A stretch of 64,000 nt of DNA from Paenibacillus anaericanus (GTDB taxonomy: Bacteria; Bacillota; Bacilli; Paenibacillales; Paenibacillaceae). The notes beneath the pieces were generated by a model. It saw only the letters and a program-made list of their open reading frames with translations, searched no databases and was not told the origin of the DNA. Position numbers and translations under genes: made by a program. The stretch spans positions 124,001 through 188,000 of the forward strand of contig NZ_RZNY01000003.1 in NCBI RefSeq assembly GCF_003994475.1, written 5' to 3'. Below, in pieces: positions 1 through 7,764 of the stretch; the first letter of the stretch is position 1; the number at the start of each line of letters is the position of its first letter.

Positions 1-269
1 ACATCTTGTTCGTTACTTGAAGTATGGCCTTTGAAGAAATTAGTAACGACATTGTCCTCCACCTGAAAGCCTTGTTTCACACTACGTAGAACGATGGAGG
101 GTACTTCGTAATGGATGCGAATTAATCCGTATACAAACTTGATATCCAGCAAAACAATCTCATCCCAATTTTTCTTCCGTGCCATCAAATCTATAGATAT
201 GTTGGACATCAGGATCAATACAACAGCTAACAGTAGCAAGACTAAAATGCCTCCGAGCCAAATCCACAC
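1..269 (-). CDS. DUF2953 domain protein, N-terminal part (runs off the window)
   Basis: The first 89 codons are open on the minus strand, and the C-terminus lies outside the window. The start chosen is GTG at 269 because a GGAGG motif lies 8-10 nt upstream. The predicted N-terminus (MWIWLGGILVLLLLAVVL) is a single membrane segment, followed by a basic RKKNW stretch and a beta-rich soluble part. This fits the DUF2953 proteins that I recall lying after scpB in Paenibacillus, often next to the spore gene ytfJ. The function is unknown. A terminator separates it from scpB, so it probably has its own promoter in 270-380, although none is convincing there. Family assignment is from memory of sequence and context. 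Confidence 0.6.
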   Translation of the reverse strand, partial: MWIWLGGILVLLLLAVVLILMSNISIDLMARKKNWDEIVLLDIKFVYGLIRIHYEVPSIVLRSVKQGFQVEDNVVTNFFKGHTSSNEQD

Positions 270-381
270 GGGAAAGCCCTCCAAGCCTATCAAATAACAA
301 TCTTCCTGTAGTATGGCTTCCCAAAAGAGATAAAATTCGTCAATATGAACGTTTGCTTAGGCTGAACTAACGTATTTGTAC

Positions 382-416
382 AAAAAAAACGGCCGCTCTT
401 ATTCAGAGCGAACCGT
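382..416 (-). terminator. Intrinsic terminator after scpB
   Basis: On the minus strand an ACGG..CGCTCT arm pairs with AGAGCG..CCGT and is followed by eight T residues. It lies directly after the scpB stop and ends the scpA-scpB transcript. Confidence 0.85.
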
Positions 417-424
417 CTATTTAC

Positions 425-1051
425 TCATTGACCATTCTCATTCGAGTTGTCATTTACATCATCAAAAGTAAGCTGTTGCTGCTCCTCTAGTTTTTGGAAC
501 AAGAGCTGTGTCTCCTCTTCCAAGTTCTCAGTGTTCTCGAAATTAGACATATCAGGCAGATCCTTTAGACTTCCTAATGCGAAATAATCTAGAAACGCCT
601 TCGTAGTCCCATATAAGATAGGTCGTCCGATTGCTTCGGCTCTACCTACCTCTTCAATTAAGTCTTTGTTAACCAAAGTATGAATAGCTCGTTCCGTCTT
701 TACCCCACGTATCTCCTCAATTTCTACTCGAGTGATCGGCTGGCGGTAAGCAACAATCGAGAGAGTCTCGAGTGCAGCCTGAGATAAGGAAGAACGAGAA
801 GGTGAATAAGCTAACCGCTCGAAATAAGGGGCATGTTCAGGTAGTGTTGCGAATTGGTATTTCCCCGCAATCTGAACAATCTGTAATCCCCGTTCTTCAC
901 GCTCGAATGATGTTTTCATATCCAATAGTGCATCTGTGATTAATTCTGGTCTTTGCTCGGTAACTTCCGAGATCTGCTTAACTCCGAGCCCCTCTTCACC
1001 TGCTAGAAATAACAATCCCTCAATAATCGACTTCAATTCCTGAAAATTCAT
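425..1051 (-). CDS. scpB: Segregation and condensation protein B
   Basis: This 208-residue protein is the winged-helix kleisin partner (Kite family) that binds ScpA in the bacterial SMC-ScpAB condensin, which organises and segregates the chromosome. The start is ATG 1051 (MNFQELKSIIEGLLFLAG): an AAGGA site sits 7 nt upstream and the residues align with the usual ScpB N-terminus. A longer reading from 1093 lacks a good ribosome binding site. Two winged-helix halves occupy roughly residues 1-80 and 85-165, with the conserved ETLSIVAYRQPITR at the start of the second. The C-terminal 40 residues are acidic and glutamine-rich. It overlaps the end of scpA by 32 nt, which suggests translational coupling. 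Confidence 0.95.
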   Translation of the reverse strand: MNFQELKSIIEGLLFLAGEEGLGVKQISEVTEQRPELITDALLDMKTSFEREERGLQIVQIAGKYQFATLPEHAPYFERLAYSPSRSSLSQAALETLSIVAYRQPITRVEIEEIRGVKTERAIHTLVNKDLIEEVGRAEAIGRPILYGTTKAFLDYFALGSLKDLPDMSNFENTENLEEETQLLFQKLEEQQQLTFDDVNDNSNENGQ

Positions 1052-1817
1052 TAACCTGTCCTTCCCCTCTCCACTCCATAACAATATCGTCAAACAGTCT
1101 ACTCTGATAACAGACGATTTGTTTCATCTTCATCAATTCCAATACAGCGAGAAAAGTAACAACAATCTCATGACGGTACATCTCAGGATGCAATAGCTTT
1201 GAGAACAGCAATCTACCGCCCTTGCCGGTCATCTCTAAGGCCGATACGACTTCCCTAATACGATCTTTAACTGAGATTTCATCCCGTTGAATACGTGCGA
1301 CAACATTTCGTTTAACCGCCCTTCTCAGTGCCTTCTGAAATACAGAGATTAAGTCCTCCGTATGCAGACCTTTCACTGGGTTCTCAACGACTCGAGGCAT
1401 GAATGGCGTCAAATCCTCCGGCTCTTTGGAGAAAATAAGACTACGCTCCCACTCGCGTTCGTGTAGATGTTCAGCGATTCCTTTATATTTGCGATATTCG
1501 ATTAGCTTGCGAATAAGTTCATCTCTAGGATCGTCTTCATCATCCATCAAATATTCAAAATCGTCATCAAACTCGATCACTGGTGGTTTGGGCAATAGTT
1601 GCTTGCTCTTAATTGACAATAACGTTGCCGCCATGACAAGAAATTCGCTCGTAACATCCAACTCTAATTCCTGCATGCTATGCAAATATTGAAGATATTG
1701 ATCCGTTATATCGCTAATAGAGATTTGGTGAATATCAATCTCAGCTTTATCGATCAGATGGAGCAGCAAATCAAGCGGCCCCTCGAAAGTTTCCAACTTA
1801 TATGATACTGTCGTCAA
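1020..1817 (-). CDS. scpA: Segregation and condensation protein A (kleisin)
   Basis: This 265-residue kleisin bridges the SMC heads in the SMC-ScpAB complex. The N-terminal domain opens with the hallmark FEGPLDLLLHLID at residues 10-22. An acidic stretch near residues 80-100 (FDDDFEYLMDDEDDPRDE) leads into the middle linker, and the C-terminal winged helix (about 190-250) carries VTFLAVLELMKMKQI. The start at 1817 is supported by a GGAGG site about 9 nt upstream. It is the first gene of a two-gene operon with scpB. The upstream 330 nt contain a palindromic repeat and the ribH terminator. Confidence 0.95.
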   Translation of the reverse strand: MTTVSYKLETFEGPLDLLLHLIDKAEIDIHQISISDITDQYLQYLHSMQELELDVTSEFLVMAATLLSIKSKQLLPKPPVIEFDDDFEYLMDDEDDPRDELIRKLIEYRKYKGIAEHLHEREWERSLIFSKEPEDLTPFMPRVVENPVKGLHTEDLISVFQKALRRAVKRNVVARIQRDEISVKDRIREVVSALEMTGKGGRLLFSKLLHPEMYRHEIVVTFLAVLELMKMKQIVCYQSRLFDDIVMEWRGEGQVNEFSGIEVDY

Positions 1818-1861
1818 TGAAAATATCCTCCGCCCATTAGTGCCTGCTTGTACACATGTAA

Positions 1862-2084
1862 GTATATTAGTTGATTAAATAACAAGATACAGCGGAGAGA
1901 GCGAAATGATTCTAAAGAAGTAAAAGCTTTCCTTGGAAAGTTACCTCGTAAGCATACGCTTCGTTCGCCTTTGTCTCCGAATTTCAACCTTTTAAATAAT
2001 TTAATCAAGAAATACGGGGACAACAGCGATCGTAAGAACATTTCGCTATCGCAGCCTAATCACAGTCATAATCATCTTATATAG
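1862..2084. repeat. MITE-like palindromic repeat, family A copy 1
   Basis: This 223-bp gene-free element fills most of the 1818-2147 gap. Its ends are imperfect inverted repeats (about 12 of 15 matching, based on CTATATAAG). It is clearly homologous, in opposite orientation, to 61209-61398: both share AGCGGAGAGAGCGAAATGAT, a TTCGCCTTTGTC block, a TTTGT..CCGAATTTC / GAAAT.CGGGGACAAC hairpin and GTAAGAACATTTCG. The ORF that crosses it has no family resemblance and looks like a by-product of the repeat. There is no transposase, so it may be non-autonomous. Confidence 0.7.
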
Positions 2085-2105
2085 TACAAGCTGAGCAAAT
2101 GAAAA

Positions 2106-2137
2106 ATGTAGTACCCTAAGAAAAAAGGGTACTACAT
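2106..2137 (-). terminator. Intrinsic terminator of the riboflavin operon
   Basis: A perfect 11-bp stem (ATGTAGTACCC / GGGTACTACAT) with a 10-nt loop is followed by a short T-run on the minus strand. It lies 11 nt after the ribH stop. Confidence 0.85.
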
Positions 2138-2147
2138 TAAATAAGCA

Positions 2148-2615
2148 CTATTTTAGCTGTTTCGTCAAGTTTGCCATCTCAATTGCTGCCATCGCAGCAT
2201 CCCAGCCCTTATTTCCAGCCTTCGTACCCGCACGCTCAATCGCCTGCTCGATATTTTCTGTTGTGACTACACCGAAGATCGTTGGAATACCTGTCTTGAG
2301 ACCAATGGCTGCTACACCCTTTGCAACTTCATTACATACATAGTCATAATGTGAAGTTGAGCCCCGAATGACCGTTCCAAGTGTTATGACCGCATCGTAG
2401 TTGCCACTCTCGGCCAGCTTTTGTGCGGCGAAGGGAATTTCGAATGCACCCGGTACCCAAGCGACTGTAACTTCGTCATCCTGAACTCCATGTCGCTTCA
2501 ACGCGTCCAACGCGCCTCCCAGTAATTTACTTGTAATAAATTCGTTAAACCGGCCAACCACGATCGCATATTTAAGTCCTTCCGATACGAGAGTTCCTTC
2601 GAATACATGTGTCAT
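2148..2615 (-). CDS. ribH: 6,7-dimethyl-8-ribityllumazine synthase
   Basis: This 155-residue enzyme condenses 5-amino-6-ribitylamino-uracil with 3,4-dihydroxy-2-butanone 4-phosphate to give lumazine, the penultimate riboflavin precursor. Visible motifs are the N-terminal [10 protein letters not shown] (ribityl-pyrimidine contact), [11 protein letters not shown] and [14 protein letters not shown] with the catalytic-region histidine. The family usually forms an icosahedral 60-mer and is about 154 residues long, as here. ATG 2615 is chosen over an in-frame upstream ATG because the AAAGG site serves it. It is the last gene of ribD-ribE-ribBA-ribH. The ribT gene that follows ribH in B. subtilis is absent. 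Confidence 0.96.
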   Translation of the reverse strand: MTHVFEGTLVSEGLKYAIVVGRFNEFITSKLLGGALDALKRHGVQDDEVTVAWVPGAFEIPFAAQKLAESGNYDAVITLGTVIRGSTSHYDYVCNEVAKGVAAIGLKTGIPTIFGVVTTENIEQAIERAGTKAGNKGWDAAMAAIEMANLTKQLK

Positions 2616-2669
2616 AGGAATCAAACCTTTCATTATAAGATATTATATTTTTTAGCTGAATTTCTAAGG

Positions 2670-3908
2670 TTAAACTTTAGCAGATTCATCTTGCTCCAAA
2701 TCATCAAATTCCAGCAGATGTCCTAGTTTAGACTGTTTGACATGTAAATAATTACTATTATTTTGGTTTTCCTTGATTTGAATTGGTACTCGTTCCACCA
2801 CTTCCAATCCGTAGCCTTCAAGGCCTTTGATTTTACGTGGATTATTGGTCATTAAGCGAATTTTCCGAACACCAAGATCTTTTAAAATCTGAGCGCCAAT
2901 CCCATAATCTCGAAGGTCTGCCGGAAATCCAAGTTCAAGGTTAGCATCTACTGTATCCAGGCCCTGCTCCTGCAACTTGTAAGCTTTAAGCTTATTGACA
3001 AGTCCAATCCCACGACCTTCTTGCCTCATGTATAAAAGCACACCATTTCCAGCCTCTTTAATTTGGCGGAGTGCCGCTTCAAACTGCGGACCGCAATCAC
3101 AACGATGGGAATGAAATACATCCCCAGTTAAACATTCTGAATGCACACGTACTAGGATCGGTTTCTCACTATCGATCTCACCCATAACAAGAGCAACGTT
3201 TTCCTTGGCATCTACATCATTGGTATACGCAATAGCTTTAAATTCACCGTAATCTGTTGGCATTTGAACTTCTACTTCACGAGTTACGAGCTTTTCTTTT
3301 TCGTTACGATAGTGGATTAGATCCTTGATACTTATTAATTTCAAATCAAATGTCTCAGCCATTTCCGCTAAATCCGGAAGCCGGGCCATCGTACCATCTT
3401 CTTTGATAACTTCACAGATCACAGCCGCTGGATACGCTCCACACATCCGAGCTAAATCTACTGCTGCTTCGGTATGACCTGCACGCCGAAGCACGCCACC
3501 TTTCTTGGCTATCAGTGGGAACATGTGGCCAGGGCGACGGAAATCTGACGGTTTAGCATTAGGATCCATAATCCCTTTCACCGTTGCCGAGCGTTCATAC
3601 GCTGAAATCCCGGTTGTTGTATCTTTGTGGTCTATAGATACAGTAAACGCCGTTCCATGGTAATCGGTATTCTGTGCCACCATCGGCTGTAAATCAAGTT
3701 CTTCCGCACGCTCCTGTGTAATTGGCAGGCACACAAGCCCCCGTCCTTGACTTATCATAAAGTTGATGACTTCAGGAGTGGCTTTTTCTGCGAGAGCGAT
3801 AAAATCCCCTTCGTTCTCGCGATCTTCATCATCAACCACGATAACTACTTTCCCACGCATTAAATCGTATATAGCTTCTTCGACTTGATCCAGTTGAATA
3901 TCGTTCAT
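2670..3908 (-). CDS. ribBA: Bifunctional DHBP synthase / GTP cyclohydrolase II
   Basis: This 412-residue fusion supplies both riboflavin precursors. The N-terminal half (about 1-203) is 3,4-dihydroxy-2-butanone 4-phosphate synthase, with the acidic motif [10 protein letters not shown] at 26-35. The C-terminal half is GTP cyclohydrolase II, with zinc ligands C259, C270 and C272 and the GTP loop RQEGRGIGL. The start is ATG 3908 because GAGGAGG precedes it by about 8 nt. An upstream in-frame codon at 3935 would overlap the ribE stop and has no site. It follows ribE by 26 nt. The FMN riboswitch controls it through the operon. Confidence 0.97.
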   Translation of the reverse strand: MNDIQLDQVEEAIYDLMRGKVVIVVDDEDRENEGDFIALAEKATPEVINFMISQGRGLVCLPITQERAEELDLQPMVAQNTDYHGTAFTVSIDHKDTTTGISAYERSATVKGIMDPNAKPSDFRRPGHMFPLIAKKGGVLRRAGHTEAAVDLARMCGAYPAAVICEVIKEDGTMARLPDLAEMAETFDLKLISIKDLIHYRNEKEKLVTREVEVQMPTDYGEFKAIAYTNDVDAKENVALVMGEIDSEKPILVRVHSECLTGDVFHSHRCDCGPQFEAALRQIKEAGNGVLLYMRQEGRGIGLVNKLKAYKLQEQGLDTVDANLELGFPADLRDYGIGAQILKDLGVRKIRLMTNNPRKIKGLEGYGLEVVERVPIQIKENQNNSNYLHVKQSKLGHLLEFDDLEQDESAKV

Positions 3909-3934
3909 TACGATCCCCTCCTCTGGGTTGTTCA

Positions 3935-4615
3935 TTATACAAAACCATTCTCCACTAGAAATGACATATCTACTGTGGACGATGAAGCTCTGTTGGATGT
4001 ATTAAGATCACCTTCCCGGGAATTCCCGTATTTCAGTAGGTGCTCCACATACTTCCCAAGTATGTCACACTCCAAATTCACCGTATCGCCAGTATTCTTA
4101 AAAGCAAATAAAGTTTCGGACAAAGTATGTGGAATAATCGAAATACTGAACCCTCTATCCGTTATCTCCACCACAGTCAGGCTAATACCATCCACAGTGA
4201 TCGAACCTTTTGGAATAATGTATTTGAATAAGACATGATCGGCTGGAGCAATTTCGTACACAACTGCATTCTGATCTTTCTTCATGCCCACGATAGTTCC
4301 TACCCCGTCGACATGTCCCTGTACGATATGACCTCCAAACCGCCCGCCGGCTAACATTGCACGCTCTAGATTAACTTTGCTTCCAGGCTTCAAATCCTTC
4401 AAATTTGTGTTGCGGTAAGTTTGCGGCATCACATCAACAGTGAATTTATTACGATGAAATGTAGTCGCTGTAAGGCAAACTCCGTTTACGGATATGCTAT
4501 CGCCCAATTTCAGCCCATCGGTTATCAGACCAGCTGCGATTTCCAGCACCATCGCTTCTCCTTTGCGACTGACGGAACTCATTGTTCCTACTTCTTCTAC
4601 GAGACCGGTAAACAT
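3935..4615 (-). CDS. ribE: Riboflavin synthase, alpha chain
   Basis: This 226-residue enzyme dismutates two lumazine molecules into riboflavin and the ribityl-pyrimidine. It consists of two lumazine-binding barrels: the first starts at [11 protein letters not shown] and the second near residue 98 ([15 protein letters not shown]). ATG 4615 has a strong AAAGGAGGAG site and the canonical MFTG start, so a longer open frame to 4747 is rejected. The C-terminal tail from about residue 205 ([16 protein letters not shown]) is longer and less conserved than I would expect. The 273-nt gap back to ribD is occupied mostly by a palindromic repeat, which is unusual inside a biosynthetic operon. Confidence 0.96.
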   Translation of the reverse strand: MFTGLVEEVGTMSSVSRKGEAMVLEIAAGLITDGLKLGDSISVNGVCLTATTFHRNKFTVDVMPQTYRNTNLKDLKPGSKVNLERAMLAGGRFGGHIVQGHVDGVGTIVGMKKDQNAVVYEIAPADHVLFKYIIPKGSITVDGISLTVVEITDRGFSISIIPHTLSETLFAFKNTGDTVNLECDILGKYVEHLLKYGNSREGDLNTSNRASSSTVDMSFLVENGFV

Positions 4616-4637
4616 GGGCTCTCCTCCTTTGCTTAGT

Positions 4638-4831
4638 ACATGTAAAAGTGTGGTGAACAGGCATGGACAATCGGTGTGATTCAAACTTCCGATCGTTGTT
4701 GCCACGTGATTGTATGATCTTATAACACCCAGCAGGGTTACAATCACGTGGCAAAGACGAACGCTACGCTTCTCCAGTTCTGAATCTCACCTCGTGTCCA
4801 CCTGTACTTTTCACCACACTTTTAAAAATGT
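4638..4831. repeat. Palindromic repeat element between ribD and ribE, family A-related
   Basis: This 194-bp imperfect palindrome has outer arms around AAAAGTGTGGTGAA / TTCACCACACTTTT. Inside is a perfect 16-bp inverted repeat (TTGCCACGTGATTGTA at 4699-4714 and its complement at 4739-4754). Read on the minus strand it carries GAAGCGTAGCGTTCGTCTTTG, which resembles the block in the 61209-61398 element, but its outer arms and core hairpin differ. It contains no coding sequence and must be transcribed within the rib mRNA. An AGT triplet flanks both ends and may be a target duplication. Confidence 0.7.
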
Positions 4832-4888
4832 AGTGAATCAAACTCGTTTCGCGGTAGAATACGCGATTGAGTTAGATCAACGGATGCG

Positions 4889-6001
4889 TCAGGTGGTTTC
4901 GGTGGGCCAGATGGGGTTTCCTCTGATGCATACGTTATCTCCGATTTGTTCCACTTGGATGTTGCTTAAAGTGATTGCATCCTGCATGAGGTCAAAACCG
5001 TCAAACATGAAGTTCCCTGGAGATTCATAGCCACCGACAAGTTTTGGTGCAAAGAATAGGACGATCTCATCGGCTAGTTTCTTGTGGATGAGGGAACCAT
5101 TCAATCGACCTCCACCCTCTACAAGAACTGAAGAAATATCCATTTCTCCTAACTTGGTTAGCCCTAGATACAGGTCTACTTCAGGTCCATCACCGCAGGG
5201 GATAACCGTGATCCCTTGCTTAGTTAATGTAGACAATCTTCCTTCATCTGCCTGACTTGTTGATAGGATAATCGTCTGAGCTAGGCCGTCAGTAAGTACT
5301 TTGGAGGACTCTGGAATCCGTAATGTAGAGTCAACAATGATACGGATCGGTGACAATCCAGGCACCTCAAGTCTCGTTGTTAACTGCGGGTCATCTGCAA
5401 TAACCGTTCCCACACCAACCATGATCCCTTGATGCCTATGACGCATCGTGTGAACCATCTCACGGGACGACTCATTTGAAATCCATTTACTATCCCCTGA
5501 CTTAGAGGCGACTTTCCCATCCAATGTACTCGCAGTCTTGATTGTCACGTAGGGAATACCGGTAGTAATAAACTTAATGAATTGCTTGTTCAGCCTGATT
5601 GCCCGGTCCCGAAGCACACCAACTTCCACTTCGATCCCGCTCTGTCGAAGTAATTCAATACCACGACCTGCAACCTGGGAATTAGGATCCTCACAAGCCA
5701 CCACTACTCGTGATACCTTCTCAGCGATAAGTCGTTCTGCGCAGGGAGGGGTTTTTCCATAATGGCTACAAGGTTCAAGTGACACATAGACTGTGCTACC
5801 TTCAGCCGACGGTCCGGCCATGTTTAGAGCATAGACTTCAGCATGTGGATCGCCTCTTTTTAAGTACGTGCCTAGTCCAAGGATGGCTCCATCTTTCACC
5901 ACTACAGCCCCGACAACTGGATTCATCCCCGTTTGACCTTGTGCATGCTCCGCCATATCTAGCGCTAATCCCATGTAATACTCGTCGTTGATCTTATCCA
6001 T
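4889..6001 (-). CDS. ribD: Riboflavin biosynthesis deaminase/reductase
   Basis: This 370-residue bifunctional enzyme converts the pyrimidine produced by GTP cyclohydrolase II: the N-terminal domain deaminates and the C-terminal domain reduces the ribosyl side chain with NADPH. The zinc site is H53-A-E55 together with C78 and C87 (PCSHYGKTPPC). The reductase starts near residue 147 (YVTIKTASTLDGKVA) and has VEGGGRLNGSLI near 300. ATG 6001 is preferred over GTG 6016 because the GGAAGAAGAG stretch is correctly placed for it. It is the first gene of the operon and lies 40 nt after the riboswitch terminator. Confidence 0.97.
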   Translation of the reverse strand: MDKINDEYYMGLALDMAEHAQGQTGMNPVVGAVVVKDGAILGLGTYLKRGDPHAEVYALNMAGPSAEGSTVYVSLEPCSHYGKTPPCAERLIAEKVSRVVVACEDPNSQVAGRGIELLRQSGIEVEVGVLRDRAIRLNKQFIKFITTGIPYVTIKTASTLDGKVASKSGDSKWISNESSREMVHTMRHRHQGIMVGVGTVIADDPQLTTRLEVPGLSPIRIIVDSTLRIPESSKVLTDGLAQTIILSTSQADEGRLSTLTKQGITVIPCGDGPEVDLYLGLTKLGEMDISSVLVEGGGRLNGSLIHKKLADEIVLFFAPKLVGGYESPGNFMFDGFDLMQDAITLSNIQVEQIGDNVCIRGNPIWPTETT

Positions 6002-6040
6002 TTGCTCTTCTTCCACCCCCTACAACTGCTGATAAACATA

Positions 6041-6070
6041 AAAATCCCTACCGGAAAAATCCAGTAGGGA
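6041..6070 (-). terminator. Regulatory terminator of the FMN riboswitch
   Basis: On the minus strand TCCCTACTGG pairs with CCGGTAGGGA (10 bp, one G-U pair) across ATTTTT and is followed by a short T-run. Its 3' arm CGGTAGGGA is exactly complementary to TCCCTACCG inside the aptamer (6407-6415), so a competing antiterminator pairing is possible. It lies 40 nt before the ribD start. Confidence 0.75.
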
Positions 6071-6271
6071 ACAATGAGAGTTGTTGTACGCAAATAAAGT
6101 CAGCAAATCAGGACATTAGGCGACAAAGTTAAAATAATAGCTAACCCAAATAAGCCTAAAAACCCTTTTTCTAATGCCCACAACAAAGCAATACTACTTT
6201 GTGAAAAAATGGACATAAAAAAAACTGCTCTACATTTAGGACACATAGGTATTAATCTATGTGTACCTGCG

Positions 6272-6437
6272 TTCTCCTTCTCCCATCCAGACTATACTGT
6301 CGGTCCCGGAATCACACCGGCTCAGCCATATGCACATGAAAAGCCACATACAGGTCACGGACTCATGCATACCTTGATAGTTTAATCCAAGATATGCCAT
6401 CACCGTCGGTAGGGAATCTCACCCCTCCCCGAAGGAT
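6272..6437 (-). promoter_or_regulatory. FMN riboswitch (RFN element)
   Basis: Read on the minus strand, the conserved RFN blocks appear in order: ATCCTTCGGGGA, GGGGTGAGATTCCCTACCGA, CGGTGATGG, GAGTCCGTGAC, CTGAGCCGGTGTGATTCCG, GACCGACAGTATAGTCTGGA and TGGGAGAAGGA. The outer blocks pair to form P1. FMN binding is known to switch off rib operons. About 200 nt (6071-6271) separate the aptamer from the terminator. That stretch holds a hairpin (ACACATAG / CTATGTGT), a T8 tract and an open frame of 38 codons (6100-6216). A long platform of this kind is unusual. Confidence 0.95.
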
Positions 6438-6498
6438 TGCATCAAATATTAAATTTTGAGTTGTTACTTGAAAAGTATTACCTTTCCATTATGACGGT

Positions 6499-6527
6499 AT
6501 CTTATCACCAAGACAAAAATAAATCAA
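6499..6527 (-). promoter_or_regulatory. Probable sigma-A promoter of the riboflavin operon
   Basis: TTGATT (6522-6527), a 17-bp spacer and TAAGAT (6499-6504) precede the riboswitch by about 60 nt on the minus strand. Consensus match and placement are good; there are no mapping data. Confidence 0.6.
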
Positions 6528-6561
6528 GGTTCCTGGAAACACTTGCACGCAAACTATATTC

Positions 6562-6593
6562 TTGTCAAAAAATATAACTGAGAATAATTCTCA
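6562..6593 (+). promoter_or_regulatory. Fur-box-overlapped promoter of the V4R gene
   Basis: TGAGAATAATTCTCA at 6579-6593 is a perfect palindrome that matches the 7-1-7 Bacillus Fur box (TGATAATNATTATCA) at all but two specified positions. It covers the putative -10 TAATTC (6585-6590), which lies 17 bp after TTGTCA (6562-6567). A second palindrome, GTGATGATAATCAC, follows at 6601-6614. Fur itself is encoded in this window. PerR or Zur boxes look similar and cannot be excluded. Confidence 0.6.
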
Positions 6594-6696
6594 TAATTTA
6601 GTGATGATAATCACAAGGGGTGTTCAAAGTTGAGGGTAGGATAAAAGCAACTGGTACAAGTAATTAAACTCTACATAAGGAATGGAGAAATGCGAA

Positions 6697-7143
6697 ATGA
6701 ATGATTTTAGCTTTGAGGACATGAAACAGATTAAACGGAAAAATTTAGGTTCTGAAGTTCCTTTAGAATTATTCAGGGCTATTCGATTAATTGGAATGTA
6801 TCAAGGCTTGCCCTCAGGTGGGAAAGGTACAACCATGACGATAGGAAGAAAAATTGGTCAGAGCTTGCCTGTAACAACGGTCGAAGAACTACTACAGCTT
6901 TTGGAGGATTTAAAGATTGGTATACCTCACATCATTAGTTCTACTGAACGAAGTATGCATATCGCTGTTGAGGATTGTTTCTGTGAAGGACTTCCAGCAC
7001 ATGAAGGTCAAATGGTCTGTGATCTTGAAGGAGCCATTATGGAGGGGGCATTGTCTAAAATTTACAACAAGAGAGTAACAGCTAAGGAAGTGAAGTGCAA
7101 CGTTAACGGAGATGAACGGTGTGAATATGAACTGAGATTCTAG
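6697..7143 (+). CDS. V4R-domain protein, possibly iron-regulated
   Basis: This 148-residue soluble protein has no signal or membrane segment. The C-terminal part (about 80-148) fits the V4R (4-vinyl reductase / XylR N-terminal) fold, which binds small ligands or metal in other proteins. Five cysteines (94, 96, 108, 134, 142), with H88 and H102 nearby, suggest a metal or heme ligand set; this is inference. The segment EGAIMEGALSKIYNKRV followed by CNVNGDERCEYEL is the most family-like. ATG 6697 has GGAG 9 nt upstream; the in-frame ATG at 6682 sits on a Shine-Dalgarno-like site and is rejected. It is a stand-alone gene with its own Fur-like box and a shared terminator against ppiB. Confidence 0.65.
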   Translation: MNDFSFEDMKQIKRKNLGSEVPLELFRAIRLIGMYQGLPSGGKGTTMTIGRKIGQSLPVTTVEELLQLLEDLKIGIPHIISSTERSMHIAVEDCFCEGLPAHEGQMVCDLEGAIMEGALSKIYNKRVTAKEVKCNVNGDERCEYELRF

Positions 7144-7152
7144 CTTACAAAA

Positions 7153-7189
7153 AATCCCCCTTCTGATGAGTGCCATCAGGAGGGGGATT
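7153..7189. terminator. Bidirectional terminator between the V4R gene and ppiB
   Basis: AATCCCCCT..CTGATG pairs with CATCAG..AGGGGGATT, with A-rich and T-rich flanks, between two convergent genes. Confidence 0.8.
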
Positions 7190-7199
7190 CATTATATTC

Positions 7200-7637
7200 C
7201 TACTCTTCGTCCCAAACAGTAACTTCTTTCATCTTGTCGCCGGCTTTGATCTGATCAACAAGTTCCATACCGGAAGTAACTTTACCAAATACAGTATGCA
7301 CTCCATCCAAATGTGGCTGTGCTTCGTATACGATAAAGAACTGGCTTCCGCCTGTGTCTTTACCAGCGTGAGCCATGGATAGAACCCCACGAGCGTGTTT
7401 CGTTGTGTTGGTTGCTGTTTCACATTTGATTGTGTAACCAGGTCCACCAGTACCATTACCTGTTGGACAGCCACCTTGAGCAACAAAACCTGGAATTACA
7501 CGGTGGAATGACAAACCATTATAAAATCCGGAGTTCGCTAATTTTTCAAAGTTAGCTACCGTACCTGGTGCTTCTTCTGGCAAGAACTGAATTTCTAGTT
7601 CTCCACCCTTTTCCAAAATGATTTTACCTTTTTTCAT
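7200..7637 (-). CDS. ppiB: Peptidyl-prolyl cis-trans isomerase, cyclophilin type
   Basis: This 145-residue cytoplasmic cyclophilin catalyses proline isomerisation in protein folding. The active-site blocks are clear: [13 protein letters not shown] near residues 47-59, GGSQFFIV near 99, and [12 protein letters not shown] near 113. ATG 7637 is chosen because AAGGAAGTG precedes it by 6-9 nt. The in-frame GTG at 7646 lies inside that site. It is downstream of lysA on the same strand, as in B. subtilis, and ends at a bidirectional terminator. The 120-nt gap from lysA holds no obvious hairpin. Confidence 0.95.
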   Translation of the reverse strand: MKKGKIILEKGGELEIQFLPEEAPGTVANFEKLANSGFYNGLSFHRVIPGFVAQGGCPTGNGTGGPGYTIKCETATNTTKHARGVLSMAHAGKDTGGSQFFIVYEAQPHLDGVHTVFGKVTSGMELVDQIKAGDKMKEVTVWDEE

Positions 7638-7764
7638 ATGGATCACTTCCTTTTCATGTCTCTTAAATTGAACCTATTACAGTGTACTATGAAATCGCAC
7701 AAGGAGCAAAGAGACTTGCAAAGGAAGTTCAAATAATTAAAGAAGAATACCTGAATAAATACCC

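Noticed and set aside
1814..2041. 75-codon minus-strand ORF upstream of scpA
   Set aside because: It lies within repeat family A, has no ribosome binding site and no recognisable protein features; the homologous repeat copy at 61209 lacks the frame.
4710..5030. 106-codon plus-strand ORF across the ribD 3' end
   Set aside because: Antisense to ribD and to the palindromic repeat; no ribosome binding site or family resemblance.
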